A stretch of DNA of 47,113 nt from Tabrizicola sp. (GTDB lineage Bacteria > Pseudomonadota > Alphaproteobacteria > Rhodobacterales > Rhodobacteraceae), in contig NZ_JAEULP010000034.1 of NCBI RefSeq assembly GCF_016792905.1, positions 1 to 47,113 on the forward strand. The letters run 5' to 3'. A model generated the notes under the pieces. The model was not told the origin of the DNA. It worked only from the letters and a program-made list of their open reading frames with translations, and did no database searches. Position numbers and translations under genes: made by a program. Below, in pieces: positions 1 to 8,130 of the stretch. Position 1 is the first letter of the stretch, and the number at the start of each line of letters is the position of its first letter.

Positions 1-123
1 GATCTCGACCTCGGGCTGCGCCTCGATCAGCTTTTCCTGGACCTTCGCGTCCAGTTCGGCCGCCGTCACCGTGATGGTGTAGCCGCGCTTGAGGCCTTCG
101 TTCAGGGTCTCGGTGACCTGCAT
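1..123 (-). CDS. tig: Trigger factor, N-terminal fragment (cut by window edge)
   Basis: Reading the minus strand from ATG at 123 gives [20 protein letters not shown] and then an acidic stretch, 41 codons to the window edge. This is the start of the ribosome-binding domain of trigger factor, the peptidyl-prolyl isomerase and chaperone that sits at the ribosomal exit tunnel. The full protein is usually about 440 residues, so only a tenth is visible. A purine-rich GGAAGGA lies 8-14 bases upstream of the ATG. The leader back to the tRNA-Leu gene is about 150 bases and contains a candidate promoter at 211-223. The identification rests on the N-terminus only. Confidence 0.85.
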   Translation of the reverse strand, partial: MQVTETLNEGLKRGYTITVTAAELDAKVQEKLIEAQPEVEI

Positions 124-210
124 GGGGGGACGTCCTTCCTAGCTTCTCTCGGGCGCTGATGCGCAATAGGTCAACGGCACAGGACCAAGGCCCTGCGCGC
201 GATCGCGGGC

Positions 211-223
211 CTTCTAGCAAAGC
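211..223 (-). promoter_or_regulatory. Candidate promoter -10 region of tig, duplicated upstream of tRNA-Leu
   Basis: The 13-mer GCTTTGCTAGAAG (minus strand) lies here and again at 366-378, just upstream of tRNA-Leu. In the second copy TAGAAG ends 9 bases before the mature tRNA 5' end, which suits a -10 box. Here it would leave tig a leader of roughly 80 bases. A TTACAT 17 bases upstream could be a weak -35. The promoter role is inferred from position and repetition. Confidence 0.4.
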
Positions 224-272
224 CTTCCGTCCGATGTAAGGGGGAATCGCCAGCCCTGACGCGGGCAGGCGC

Positions 273-357
273 TGGTGCGGGTGAAGGGACTTGAACCCCC
301 ATGCCTTGCGGCGCTGGAACCTAAATCCAGTGCGTCTACCAGTTTCGCCACACCCGC
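273..357 (-). tRNA. tRNA-Leu (anticodon UAG), CCA encoded
   Basis: On the minus strand an acceptor GCGGGTG (from 357) pairs with CACCCGC, followed by discriminator A and an encoded CCA (275-273). The anticodon arm is CTGGA-TTTAGGT-TCCAG, giving anticodon TAG, which reads CUN leucine codons. The T arm carries the expected GGTTCAAGTCC, and a long variable arm is present as expected for a class II tRNA. Length is 85 with CCA. Confidence 0.95.
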
Positions 358-365
358 ATGGCGGT

Positions 366-378
366 CTTCTAGCAAAGC
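366..378 (-). promoter_or_regulatory. Candidate promoter -10 region of tRNA-Leu
   Basis: This is the second copy of GCTTTGCTAGAAG, ending 9 bases upstream of the mature tRNA-Leu 5' end. Five of the next seven bases also match the copy at 211-223. No convincing -35 is visible. The direct repeat is observed; the promoter role is inferred. Confidence 0.4.
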
Positions 379-534
379 ACACCGCCAGGGGCGAGAGAGA
401 AAAACGCCGCCCCATTTGCGCCACAACCGAAGCGGGATCAGGCCACAACTGCCCCGAAATGACCGAACCCGCATCGAAAGCCGACCACAAAGCTTGGCGA
501 AGGTGACGGCAGGACAGATGTTGAGGGACCGGAA

Positions 535-1017
535 ATGGACGCCAACGCGCCGTTTTCCAGAACGCTAGGGGGCGCCGGTTTGCCACCCGCGCCGGGGATG
601 CTGGCGGGCAGCAGGGTGCGGACGCTGGAGGGCGTGCTCCCCGTCGAATACCTGATGCCCGGCGACCGCATCGTGACGCGGGCGGGTGCGCGGCGGCTGG
701 TCTCGGTGTCGGTCGCGGTGCGCAAGATGGTCAGGCTGGTGCGGATCCGCGCTTCGACCATGGGGCATGACCGGCCCGACCAGGACCTGCTTCTGTCGCC
801 TGACCAGCCGGTGATCATCCGCGACTGGCGGGCCGAGGCGCTGTACGGCGCGCCGGTTGCGGCCATTCCCGCCGCCCGGCTGGCCGATGGCGAATTCATC
901 TGCGTCGAGACCCATCGCAGCGCCCGGCTGTTCACCCTGCGCTTCGACGACGAGGAAGTGATCTACGCCGAGGGGCTGGAACTCGCCTGCCCCGCCTTCC
1001 TGCCGGAACTGGCCTGA
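535..1017 (+). CDS. Hint (hedgehog/intein) domain protein, probably without self-splicing activity
   Basis: The 160-residue product matches the Hint_2-type domain common in Rhodobacterales: GSRVRTLEGVLPVEYLMPGD near residues 25-45, then LLLSPDQPVII and a C-terminal stretch with FDDEEVIYAEGLE. In active Hint domains the first residue of this block is a Cys or Ser nucleophile; here the block begins GMLAGS, so I see no catalytic cysteine. There is no signal peptide and no linked haemolysin-type repeat, so this is a stand-alone Hint module. GAGGGA precedes the ATG. The gene is followed by the aldehyde dehydrogenase 53 bases on, but a functional link is not evident. Its role is unknown. Confidence 0.75.
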   Translation: MDANAPFSRTLGGAGLPPAPGMLAGSRVRTLEGVLPVEYLMPGDRIVTRAGARRLVSVSVAVRKMVRLVRIRASTMGHDRPDQDLLLSPDQPVIIRDWRAEALYGAPVAAIPAARLADGEFICVETHRSARLFTLRFDDEEVIYAEGLELACPAFLPELA

Positions 1018-1070
1018 CCCTGACGTTGCGTCGCACTGGGCTTGGCCCGCGGATCGGCTAAGGTCGCGCC

Positions 1071-2471
1071 ATGGACAATCCGCGCCCGGACATCGCCGCG
1101 CTTTTCACCGCAATGAAGGCGGGGAACGACGCCCGTCGCGCGGGTTTTGGGCTTTCGGAACGCCGCGCCGCGCTCGATCGGCTGGCCAAAGTCGTGCGGC
1201 GGAACGAGGCCGCCATCACTGCTGCCCTCGCCACCGACCTTGGCCGCCCCGAGGCCGAGGCGATCCTGATGGATTACCTCAACACCTTGCAGGAAATCCG
1301 CCACGCCCGCCGCCACCTGCGCCGCTGGATGAAGCCCCGCCGGGTTTGGCCGACGCTGGCCACTTTCGGCTCCTCGGCCCATATCGAGGCGCAGCCGCGC
1401 GGCACCTGCCTGATCATCGCGCCCTGGAACCTGCCCTTTCACCTGGCGCTCGGGCCGCTGGCCTCCTGCCTTGCTGCCGGGAATGCGGCGATCCTGAAGC
1501 CGTCGGAACTGACGCCGACCTCAAGCGCACTCATCGCCCGGATGATCGCCGACACTTTCCCGCCCGATCTTGTGACCGTGGTCGAAGGCGACAAGGCCGT
1601 GGCGGAGGAGCTTCTGGCCCTGCCCTTCGACCACATCTTCTTCACCGGCAGCCCGGCGGTGGGCAGAATCGTCATGGCAGCGGCGGCGCGGAACCTGACC
1701 TCCGTCACGCTGGAGCTTGGCGGCAAGTCGCCGGTGATCGTCGGACCCGGCGCCGACCTGAAACAGGCGGCAGACTGGATCACCTTCGGCAAGTTCCTGA
1801 ACGCCGGACAGAACTGCATCTCGCCCGATCACCTCTATGTCCACGCCTCGGTCAGGGGCGCCTTCCTGACCGCGCTTCGCGCCAGGATCGCCCGCGCCTA
1901 CGGAACAGCCGAGGCGAGCCCATATCTGACCCGAATCGTCAATCCCGCCCATGCGGCACGCCTGTCGGCCCTGATCGCCGATGCGATGGACAAGGGCGCG
2001 ACCCCGGTCCTTGCGGGCGGGCAATCGGGCCAGTTGGTCGGCCCACACCTGATCGAGGGCACGACACCCGACATGCGGCTTTCGCGGGAGGAAATCTTCG
2101 GTCCCGTCCTGCCGGTCCTGACCTATGATCGGATCGAGACGGTCATTGACGCAATCAACGCGGGCGACAAGCCGCTGGCCTTGTACATCTTCGTCCGCGA
2201 TGCCGCAGGGGCGGACGAAATCATCCGTCGCACCACCTCGGGCGCGGTGGGCGTCAACCTGACGCTCGTGCACTACACCCACCTGAACCTGCCCTTCGGC
2301 GGGGTGAACAGCTCCGGCATCGGCGCCGCGCATGGGGAGGCGGGGTTCCGCGCCTTCAGCCACGAGCGCGCGGTGATGCGGAACCGCTTTCTCTTGCTGC
2401 CGATCCTGTTTCCGCCCTACGGACCGCGCGTCATGCGGCTGGTGCACCTGTTGAAGCGGGTGCTCGGGTGA
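1071..2471 (+). CDS. Aldehyde dehydrogenase, AlkH-like (class 3/coniferyl aldehyde dehydrogenase family)
   Basis: This NAD(P)-dependent enzyme oxidises an aldehyde to the acid. In 466 residues it shows APWNLPFHLALGPL (cofactor domain), FFTGSPAVGR, the general base Glu215 in TLELGGKSP, the nucleophile Cys249 in GQNC, and EEIFGPVLPV. The C-terminal part, with NLPFGGVNSSGIGAAHGE, GFRAFSHE and LFPPYG followed by a basic hydrophobic tail, follows AlkH of Pseudomonas alkane degradation very closely as I remember it. The tail may bind membrane. The stop overlaps the GTG start of the AlkJ-like gene by 4 bases, so the two are translationally coupled and probably act in sequence on an alcohol. The natural substrate cannot be read from sequence. 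Confidence 0.9.
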   Translation: MDNPRPDIAALFTAMKAGNDARRAGFGLSERRAALDRLAKVVRRNEAAITAALATDLGRPEAEAILMDYLNTLQEIRHARRHLRRWMKPRRVWPTLATFGSSAHIEAQPRGTCLIIAPWNLPFHLALGPLASCLAAGNAAILKPSELTPTSSALIARMIADTFPPDLVTVVEGDKAVAEELLALPFDHIFFTGSPAVGRIVMAAAARNLTSVTLELGGKSPVIVGPGADLKQAADWITFGKFLNAGQNCISPDHLYVHASVRGAFLTALRARIARAYGTAEASPYLTRIVNPAHAARLSALIADAMDKGATPVLAGGQSGQLVGPHLIEGTTPDMRLSREEIFGPVLPVLTYDRIETVIDAINAGDKPLALYIFVRDAAGADEIIRRTTSGAVGVNLTLVHYTHLNLPFGGVNSSGIGAAHGEAGFRAFSHERAVMRNRFLLLPILFPPYGPRVMRLVHLLKRVLG

Positions 2472-4057
2472 ACGACTTCGACTACATCATCGTCGGCGCA
2501 GGGTCCGCCGGTTGCGTCATGGCCAACCGCCTGTCGGGGAACCCCGCCACCCGGGTCTGCCTGGTCGAGGCCGGACCGCCCGACCGCAACCCGATGATCC
2601 ACATGCCCTTCGGGCTTGCCGCGCTGGCCCGGATGCGCTGGCTGAACTGGGGGTACGAGACCGAGCCCGAACCGCACCTCATGAACCGTCGCCTCTACTG
2701 GCCGCGCGGGCGGGTGCTGGGCGGGTCGTCCTCGATCAACGCGATGATCTACATGCGCGGCCATCCCCAGGATTACCGCGACTGGGCTGCGGCGGCAGGA
2801 GAGGACTGGGACTGGCCCCGGGTGCGCGCGATCTTCAAGGACATGGAGGACAACCGGGCGATCACCGACGATCACCACGGGCAAGGCGGCCCGCTGACAG
2901 TGTCGAACCTGCGGCAGCCGAACCCGCTGAGCCGGGACTTCGTCCGCGCCGGGGCCGAATGCCAGATTCCGGTCAACCCCGACTTCAACGGCGCGGGTCA
3001 GGACGGCGTCGGACTATATCAGGTCACGCAGCGCGTCGGCCGCCGGTTCAGCGCCGCGCGCGCCTTTCTGGAGCCCGCGCTGCACCGCCCGAACCTGACG
3101 CTGATCCCGAAGGCACAAGTCCACCGCGTCCTCTTCGAGGGCCGCCGGGCCGTCGGCGTCACGCTCGCCACCCGCGAATTGCGGTTGCGCGAGGGTGGCG
3201 AGGTCATCCTGTCCGGCGGTGCGATCAACTCGCCGCAGCTTTTGATGCTGTCGGGCATCGGGCCGGGCGCGAACCTGCAGGCCATGGGCATCCCGGTGCT
3301 GCACGACACCCCCGAAGTCGGGGCCAATCTCGCCGATCACCTCGACATCACCGTGCAGGCCGCCCTGAACGACCGCGCCGCCATCGGCATCGCGCCCTCG
3401 TTCCTCCCCCGCGCGATCCGCGCCTCATGGGCCTACCTGCGCCGGGGCCAGGGCGAGTTCACCTCGAACGTGGCCGAGGCCGGGGGATTCCTGAAATCCG
3501 ACCCCACCCGCGATCGTCCGAACCTGCAATTCCATTTCATTCCAGCCTACCTGCACGACCACGGCAGACGCCTGTCGCTGGGCTATGGACTGACGCTGCA
3601 TGTCTGCGACCTGCTGCCGAAAAGCCGGGGAAGGATCAGCCTCGCCACCCCTGACCCGATGGCCCCGCCGCGCATCGCGGCCAACTACCTGTCGCATCCC
3701 GACGACCTGCCCGTTGTGCTGGACGGCCTCAAGATCGCCCGCAGGATCGCCGAGGCCCCGGCCCTTGCCCGCCACATCCGCCGCGAGACACTGCCCGGCT
3801 CGACCGTTGTGAGCGACACCCAGCTTGAAGCCGACATCCGCGCCCGGGCCGAGACGATCTATCACCCGGTCGGCACCTGCCGCATGGGCAGCGACGCGGG
3901 TTCCGTCACCGATCCGCAGGGCCGCGTCCGGGGCGTCGAGGGTCTGCGCGTCGTGGACGCCTCGCTGATGCCGCAGATCATCGCCGGGAACACCAATGCG
4001 CCCACCATGATGATCGCCGAAAACATCGCCCGGATGATGCTGGACCCGCGCGCCTGA
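2468..4057 (+). CDS. GMC-family alcohol dehydrogenase, AlkJ-like
   Basis: This FAD enzyme oxidises an alcohol to the aldehyde and passes electrons to an acceptor, probably the quinone pool if it behaves like AlkJ. The 529-residue protein has the dinucleotide fold YIIVGAGSAGCVMANRL at residues 5-21, the GMC signatures RGRVLGGSSSINAMIY and SGGAINSPQLLMLSGIG, catalytic His466 in YHPVGTCRMG and Asn510 in GNTNAPTMMIAEN. It follows AlkJ nearly throughout (DLLPKSRGRI, PNLQFHF), more closely than choline dehydrogenase BetA. GTG at 2468 is chosen because MNDFDYIIVGAGSAG is the family's start, and it overlaps the upstream stop. No alkane hydroxylase is visible in this window. Confidence 0.9.
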   Translation: MNDFDYIIVGAGSAGCVMANRLSGNPATRVCLVEAGPPDRNPMIHMPFGLAALARMRWLNWGYETEPEPHLMNRRLYWPRGRVLGGSSSINAMIYMRGHPQDYRDWAAAAGEDWDWPRVRAIFKDMEDNRAITDDHHGQGGPLTVSNLRQPNPLSRDFVRAGAECQIPVNPDFNGAGQDGVGLYQVTQRVGRRFSAARAFLEPALHRPNLTLIPKAQVHRVLFEGRRAVGVTLATRELRLREGGEVILSGGAINSPQLLMLSGIGPGANLQAMGIPVLHDTPEVGANLADHLDITVQAALNDRAAIGIAPSFLPRAIRASWAYLRRGQGEFTSNVAEAGGFLKSDPTRDRPNLQFHFIPAYLHDHGRRLSLGYGLTLHVCDLLPKSRGRISLATPDPMAPPRIAANYLSHPDDLPVVLDGLKIARRIAEAPALARHIRRETLPGSTVVSDTQLEADIRARAETIYHPVGTCRMGSDAGSVTDPQGRVRGVEGLRVVDASLMPQIIAGNTNAPTMMIAENIARMMLDPRA

Positions 4058-4076
4058 TCCCGCGTCGCGGGGCGTG

Positions 4077-4120
4077 CTGTCACACAGCTTTTACATTCCT
4101 GATATCTGTCCGTCACGCAG
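4077..4120 (+). promoter_or_regulatory. Two tandem Pho boxes upstream of pstS
   Basis: Four 11-base units follow each other without gaps: CTGTCACACAG, CTTTTACATTC, CTGATATCTGT and CCGTCACGCAG. Units 1 and 2 fit the PhoB consensus (CTGTCAT plus four spacer bases, repeated); units 3 and 4 form a second 22-base box, and unit 4 matches unit 1 at 9 of 11 bases. A possible -10 (TAGAGC, 4127-4132) lies 6 bases downstream, where PhoB normally replaces a -35. This implies phosphate-starvation induction of the pst genes. Confidence 0.8.
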
Positions 4121-4179
4121 GGCGGCTAGAGCGCTGTCATGCCGCCCTCGACGGGCCGCACGATCCTGGGAGTGTTCCG

Positions 4180-5229
4180 ATGAAATCCGCCTACCTCACC
4201 GCGTCGATCCTGGCCTTCGCCGCCGCGATGCCCGCCGCCGCCCGCGACCAGATCCAGGTCACCGGCTCTTCGACCGTGCTGCCCTATGCGACCATCGTCG
4301 CCGAAGCCTTCGGCGAGAACTTCGACTTCCCGTCGCCGGTCGTGGAAGGTGGCGGTTCGGGCGCCGGCCGCAAGAAACTGTGCGAGGGCGTGGGCGAGAA
4401 CACCGTCGACATAGCCAACTCCTCCAGCCGCATCTCGCAGTCGGACATCGACCTGTGCAAGGCGAACGGCGTGGACGAAATCATGGAGGTCCGCATCGGC
4501 TATGACGGCATCGTCTTCGCCAGCGCCGTGAGCGGCGCCGATTTCGCGCTGACCCCTGCGGATGTCTACAACGCGCTTGCCGCCAAGGTCGCCAAGGATG
4601 GTGCCCTGGCCGACAACGCCGCCGCGCAATGGGCGGAAGTGAACGCCGCCCTGCCCGCCCAGGACATCCTGGCCTTCATCCCCGGCACCAAGCACGGCAC
4701 CCGCGAAGTCTTCGACGTGAAGGTCATCGAGGCGGGCTGCAAGGAAACCGGCGCGCTGGACCTGTTCCTTGCGACCGCCGAAGGCAAGGACGACAAGGAA
4801 AAGGGCGACAACGCCAAGAAGATGTGCCACGAGCTGCGCACCGACGGCAAATCGGTCGATATCGACGGCGACTATACCGAAACGCTGGCCCGCCTCGATG
4901 CCGACAAGAACGCCATCGGCGTGTTCGGCCTGTCGTTCTACCAGAACAACACCGACAAGCTGAAGGTCGCCACCATCTCGGGCATCACGCCCTCGACCGA
5001 GACCATCGCCAGCGGAGAATACCCGGTGTCGCGTCCGCTCTACTTCTACGTCAAGAAGGCCCATATCGGCGTCATCCCCGGCCTGAAGGAATACATCGAA
5101 TTCTTCGTGTCGGACGACATGGCCGGCCCGGATGGCCCGCTCGCCGCCTACGGCCTGGTCTCGGACCCCGAGCTGAAGGCGACGCAGGATGCCGTGGCCG
5201 CCGAAACCCCGATGGGTCCGCTCGAATAA
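4180..5229 (+). CDS. pstS: Phosphate ABC transporter substrate-binding protein PstS
   Basis: PstS is the periplasmic protein that binds inorganic phosphate and delivers it to PstC/PstA. The 349-residue product starts with a signal peptide (MKSAYLTASILAFAAAMPAAA, likely cut before RDQ). The mature start IQVTGSSTVLPYATIVAEAF and VVEGGGSGAGRK carry the phosphate-binding Ser/Thr and Gly-rich loops of the PstS-like fold, with GTKHGTREVFD further on. It is the longer alphaproteobacterial form that lies next to a PstC with an N-terminal domain, not the E. coli form. GGGAG lies before the ATG, and tandem Pho boxes lie 60-103 bases upstream. A stem-loop separates it from pstC. Confidence 0.93.
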   Translation: MKSAYLTASILAFAAAMPAAARDQIQVTGSSTVLPYATIVAEAFGENFDFPSPVVEGGGSGAGRKKLCEGVGENTVDIANSSSRISQSDIDLCKANGVDEIMEVRIGYDGIVFASAVSGADFALTPADVYNALAAKVAKDGALADNAAAQWAEVNAALPAQDILAFIPGTKHGTREVFDVKVIEAGCKETGALDLFLATAEGKDDKEKGDNAKKMCHELRTDGKSVDIDGDYTETLARLDADKNAIGVFGLSFYQNNTDKLKVATISGITPSTETIASGEYPVSRPLYFYVKKAHIGVIPGLKEYIEFFVSDDMAGPDGPLAAYGLVSDPELKATQDAVAAETPMGPLE

Positions 5230-5240
5230 GCCAACCGATC

Positions 5241-5264
5241 GGGCGGGGCCTTCGGGTTCCGCCC
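5241..5264 (+). terminator. Stem-loop with UUCG tetraloop between pstS and pstC
   Basis: GGGCGGGGCC (5241-5250), loop TTCG, then GGTTCCGCCC (5255-5264): ten pairs including two G-U, closed by a C(UUCG)G tetraloop, followed by a pyrimidine-rich stretch. Such a structure can stop part of transcription or protect the pstS 3' end, giving more PstS than membrane subunits. That effect is inferred. Confidence 0.55.
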
Positions 5265-5298
5265 TGTCCTTCCCTGCCTCTCAGCCGCGGAAGCGCTC

Positions 5299-6759
5299 AT
5301 GTCCGTCCTTGCGACCCTCGCCGCCATCGCCGTCCTTGCCCTTGCCGCCTGGTTCCTGGCCCGCCAGCGCGCCCTGGCTTCGGTGCAGGGCAATCCCCGG
5401 CTCCTGCACTCGCTTCCCGCCTACTACGGCTGGTATGCCGCGCTCTCGGTGCTGGTTCCGGCGCTTTCGGCGCTTGTCCTGTGGCTGATCGTGCAGCCGG
5501 TCCTGGTCGAAAGCCGTGTCTCCGCGACTTTGCCTGCCGCGATGGTCGCCGACGCAACCAGCGCCGAACTGACCATGGCCGATGTGCGGCGGGTGGCGGG
5601 GGGGCTCGACGCGGCCATCGCGCAGGGCCTTCTGAGCGGCGAGGCGGCGACCCGCCTGAGCACGGGCGACACCGATGTCCGGGACCTGCTGGCTTCGGTC
5701 GGCGTGGCGCTTGGTGGCGAGGTCTCGCCCGAGGTGCTGACCGCTGCGCAGGACTACCGCACCCAGTCCCACTGGGGCGCGGCGGGCCGGACCGTGCTGG
5801 TCCTTGCACTCGCGGTCCTGGGGCTCTTCCGTGGTGTCACCCGCGCCCACGGCGACTTCCGCGCCCGCAACCGGGTGGAACGGGTCATCCTCGCGCTCCT
5901 GATCGCCGCTTCCTCCATCGCGATCCTCACCACCGTCGGCATCGTCTGGTCGATGGTCAGCGAAACCCTGGACTTCTTCTCGGAATACCCGATCCAGGAC
6001 TTCTTCTTCAGCCTGACCTGGTCACCGAACTTCCGGGGCGGCTCGGATCTTGGCATCCTGCCGCTGATCTGGGGCACGATGTACATCACCCTTGTCTCGA
6101 TGCTGGTCGCCATTCCCATCGGCCTCTTCGCCGCGATCTACCTTGCCGAATACGCCTCGAAACCCGTGCGCAACTGGGTCAAGCCGCTGATCGAGATCAT
6201 CGCGGGCATTCCGACCGTGGTCTTCGGCATCTTCGCCCTCGTCACCGTTGGCCCCTTCCTGCGCGACTGGTTTGCAGCGCCCCTGGGCCTCGGCAACTCC
6301 GGTTCCTCCGTCATGACGGCCGGGATCGTGATCGGCATCCTCAACATCCCCTTCATCTCCTCGCTCTCGGACGACATCATCAACGCCGTGCCGCAGTCCC
6401 TGCGCGACGGCAGCCTCGGCCTCGGCGCCACCAGGTCCGAGACGGTGAAGCAGGTGATCCTTCCCGCGGCCTTGCCCGGCATCGTCGGCGCCATCCTGAT
6501 GGCAGCCTCTCGCGCCATCGGCGAGACGATGATCGTCGTCATGGGCGCCGGTGCCGCCGCGAAACTGTCCCTGAACCCGTTCGAGGCGATGACCACGATG
6601 ACGGTGAAGATCGTTGGCCAGCTGACCGGCGACACCGATTTCGCAGCACCGGAAACGCTCGTCGCCTTCGCGCTTGGCATGACGCTCTTCGTCATCACCC
6701 TTGGCCTCAACATCTTCGCCCTCTGGATCGTCCGGACCTACCGCGAGCAGTACGAATGA
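5299..6759 (+). CDS. pstC: Phosphate ABC transporter permease PstC
   Basis: This is one of the two membrane subunits of the high-affinity phosphate importer. The 486-residue protein has an N-terminal extension (about residues 1-210, with membrane segments at 3-20, 45-68 and near 160-175 and a soluble part between) and then the permease core: GILPLIWGTMYITLVSMLVA, LAEYASKPVR, the cytoplasmic EAA-like loop around SLRDGSLGLGATRSETVKQV, and GIVGAILMAASRAIGETMIV. The Arg and Glu in ASRAIGET are typical of PstC/PstA. The long N-terminal domain is the usual form in alphaproteobacteria. The stop overlaps the pstA start by 4 bases. Confidence 0.92.
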   Translation: MSVLATLAAIAVLALAAWFLARQRALASVQGNPRLLHSLPAYYGWYAALSVLVPALSALVLWLIVQPVLVESRVSATLPAAMVADATSAELTMADVRRVAGGLDAAIAQGLLSGEAATRLSTGDTDVRDLLASVGVALGGEVSPEVLTAAQDYRTQSHWGAAGRTVLVLALAVLGLFRGVTRAHGDFRARNRVERVILALLIAASSIAILTTVGIVWSMVSETLDFFSEYPIQDFFFSLTWSPNFRGGSDLGILPLIWGTMYITLVSMLVAIPIGLFAAIYLAEYASKPVRNWVKPLIEIIAGIPTVVFGIFALVTVGPFLRDWFAAPLGLGNSGSSVMTAGIVIGILNIPFISSLSDDIINAVPQSLRDGSLGLGATRSETVKQVILPAALPGIVGAILMAASRAIGETMIVVMGAGAAAKLSLNPFEAMTTMTVKIVGQLTGDTDFAAPETLVAFALGMTLFVITLGLNIFALWIVRTYREQYE

Positions 6760-8102
6760 CCGACATCTCCACCACCTCCCCGGGCCGCCCCAGGCGGTCG
6801 ATCCTGACCGCCTCGGCCGAAATGAAGCGCCGCAATGCCACCGAGGCGCGCTTCCGGATCTATGGCCTGGTCGCCATCGCCATTTCGCTGCTGATGCTGG
6901 CCGCCATGCTGTTCACCATCCTGCGCGACGGCGTATCCGCCTTCCATCAGGCCCGGCTGACCTTCCCGGTCGAGCTTGCGGCCGAGGTGCTGGATCCCAA
7001 GGGCAACCGCAACCGCGACGAGATGGCCAAGGTCACGACCGTCGGATACCAGAAGGTGCTGGCCAAGGCGCTCGTGGCGGAACTTGCAGCCCGCGGCATC
7101 GCCGAAGACGGCGTTTCCGACAAACAGGCGGGCGAGTTGATCTCGAAGGATGCGGCCGGCCAGCTCCGCGCCGATGTCCTTGCCAATCCGGCGCTGGTCG
7201 GCACCACGATCACACCCGCCGTTCTGGCCGCAGGCCGGGTCGACGGCTTCCTCAAGGGCCGCGTCACCCTGGAAACGGCCGAGCGCGACAGCCTCATCTC
7301 TCCTGCGCAACTGCGGCTGGCCGAAAAGCTGCGCGATGCGGGTCTGCTCGCATCGCGCTGGAACTGGGACTTCTTCACCAACCCCGATGCTTCCGACCAG
7401 CGGCCCGAGGCCGCGGGTCTGGGTGTTGCCCTTCTCGGCTCGGCCTACATGATGCTGATGGTCCTTGTCATGTGCGTGCCGGTTGGGGTTGCCGCCTCGA
7501 TCTATCTTGAGGAGTTCGCCCCGAAGAACCGCTGGACCGACGCGGTCGAGGTCAACATCTCGAACCTTGCCGCCGTGCCCTCCATCGTCTTCGGCATCCT
7601 CGGGCTGGCGATCTTCATCAACTTCGCCGGGATGCCGCAGTCCTCCTCGGTGGTGGGCGCGCTGGTGATCAGCCTGATGACCCTGCCGACGATCATCATC
7701 GCCACCCGCGCCGCGATCCGCGCCGTGCCGCCCTCGATCCGCGACGCGGCTCTCGGGGTCGGCGCCTCGAAGATGCAGACCGTTTTCCACCACGTCCTGC
7801 CGCTTGCCATGCCCGGCATTCTGACCGGCACCATCCTCGGGCTTGCAAGCGCGCTTGGCGAAACCGCGCCGCTCCTCCTGATTGGCATGGTCGCCTTCGT
7901 CGACAACTATCCCGCCCCACCGCCCGAGGGTTTCCTTGACCCGGCGACCGCCCTGCCGGTGCAGGTCTACAGCTGGGCCAGCCGCGCCGATCCCGCCTTC
8001 ATCGAGCGTTCGAACGGCGCGATCATCGTGCTGCTCGTCTTCCTCGTGATCATGAACGTCGCGGCCATCCTTCTGCGCCGCCGCTTCGAACGCCGCTGGT
8101 AG
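6756..8102 (+). CDS. pstA: Phosphate ABC transporter permease PstA
   Basis: This second membrane subunit of the phosphate importer has 448 residues. The start at 6756 (MTDISTTSPGRPRRS) is fixed by the ATGA overlap with pstC, although the frame is open far upstream. An N-terminal domain with one membrane segment (about 34-54) precedes a soluble region, then the core follows: LGSAYMMLMVLVMCVPVGV, YLEEFAPKNRW, PSIVFGILGLAIF, the ATPase-contact loop SIRDAALGVGASKMQTVFHHV, and GLASALGETAPLLLIG. That contact loop is intact, so the protein expects a PstB ATPase, yet no pstB follows. The coding sequence ends RRFERRW and phoU starts 28 bases later. Confidence 0.92.
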   Translation: MTDISTTSPGRPRRSILTASAEMKRRNATEARFRIYGLVAIAISLLMLAAMLFTILRDGVSAFHQARLTFPVELAAEVLDPKGNRNRDEMAKVTTVGYQKVLAKALVAELAARGIAEDGVSDKQAGELISKDAAGQLRADVLANPALVGTTITPAVLAAGRVDGFLKGRVTLETAERDSLISPAQLRLAEKLRDAGLLASRWNWDFFTNPDASDQRPEAAGLGVALLGSAYMMLMVLVMCVPVGVAASIYLEEFAPKNRWTDAVEVNISNLAAVPSIVFGILGLAIFINFAGMPQSSSVVGALVISLMTLPTIIIATRAAIRAVPPSIRDAALGVGASKMQTVFHHVLPLAMPGILTGTILGLASALGETAPLLLIGMVAFVDNYPAPPPEGFLDPATALPVQVYSWASRADPAFIERSNGAIIVLLVFLVIMNVAAILLRRRFERRW

Positions 8103-8130
8103 GGGACACGCCATGACGAAGGAGCACCCG

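Noticed and set aside
275-568. Open frame on the plus strand across tRNA-Leu
   Set aside because: It covers a clear tRNA gene on the other strand and has no protein features.
4629-6755. Upstream extension of the pstA frame through pstS and pstC
   Set aside because: The extension is Arg/Pro-rich noise; the ATGA overlap at 6756 and the family N-terminus fix the start.
8113-8130. ATG 8113 as the phoU start
   Set aside because: It has no ribosome site, while AAGGAG stands at the right distance before ATG 8131.
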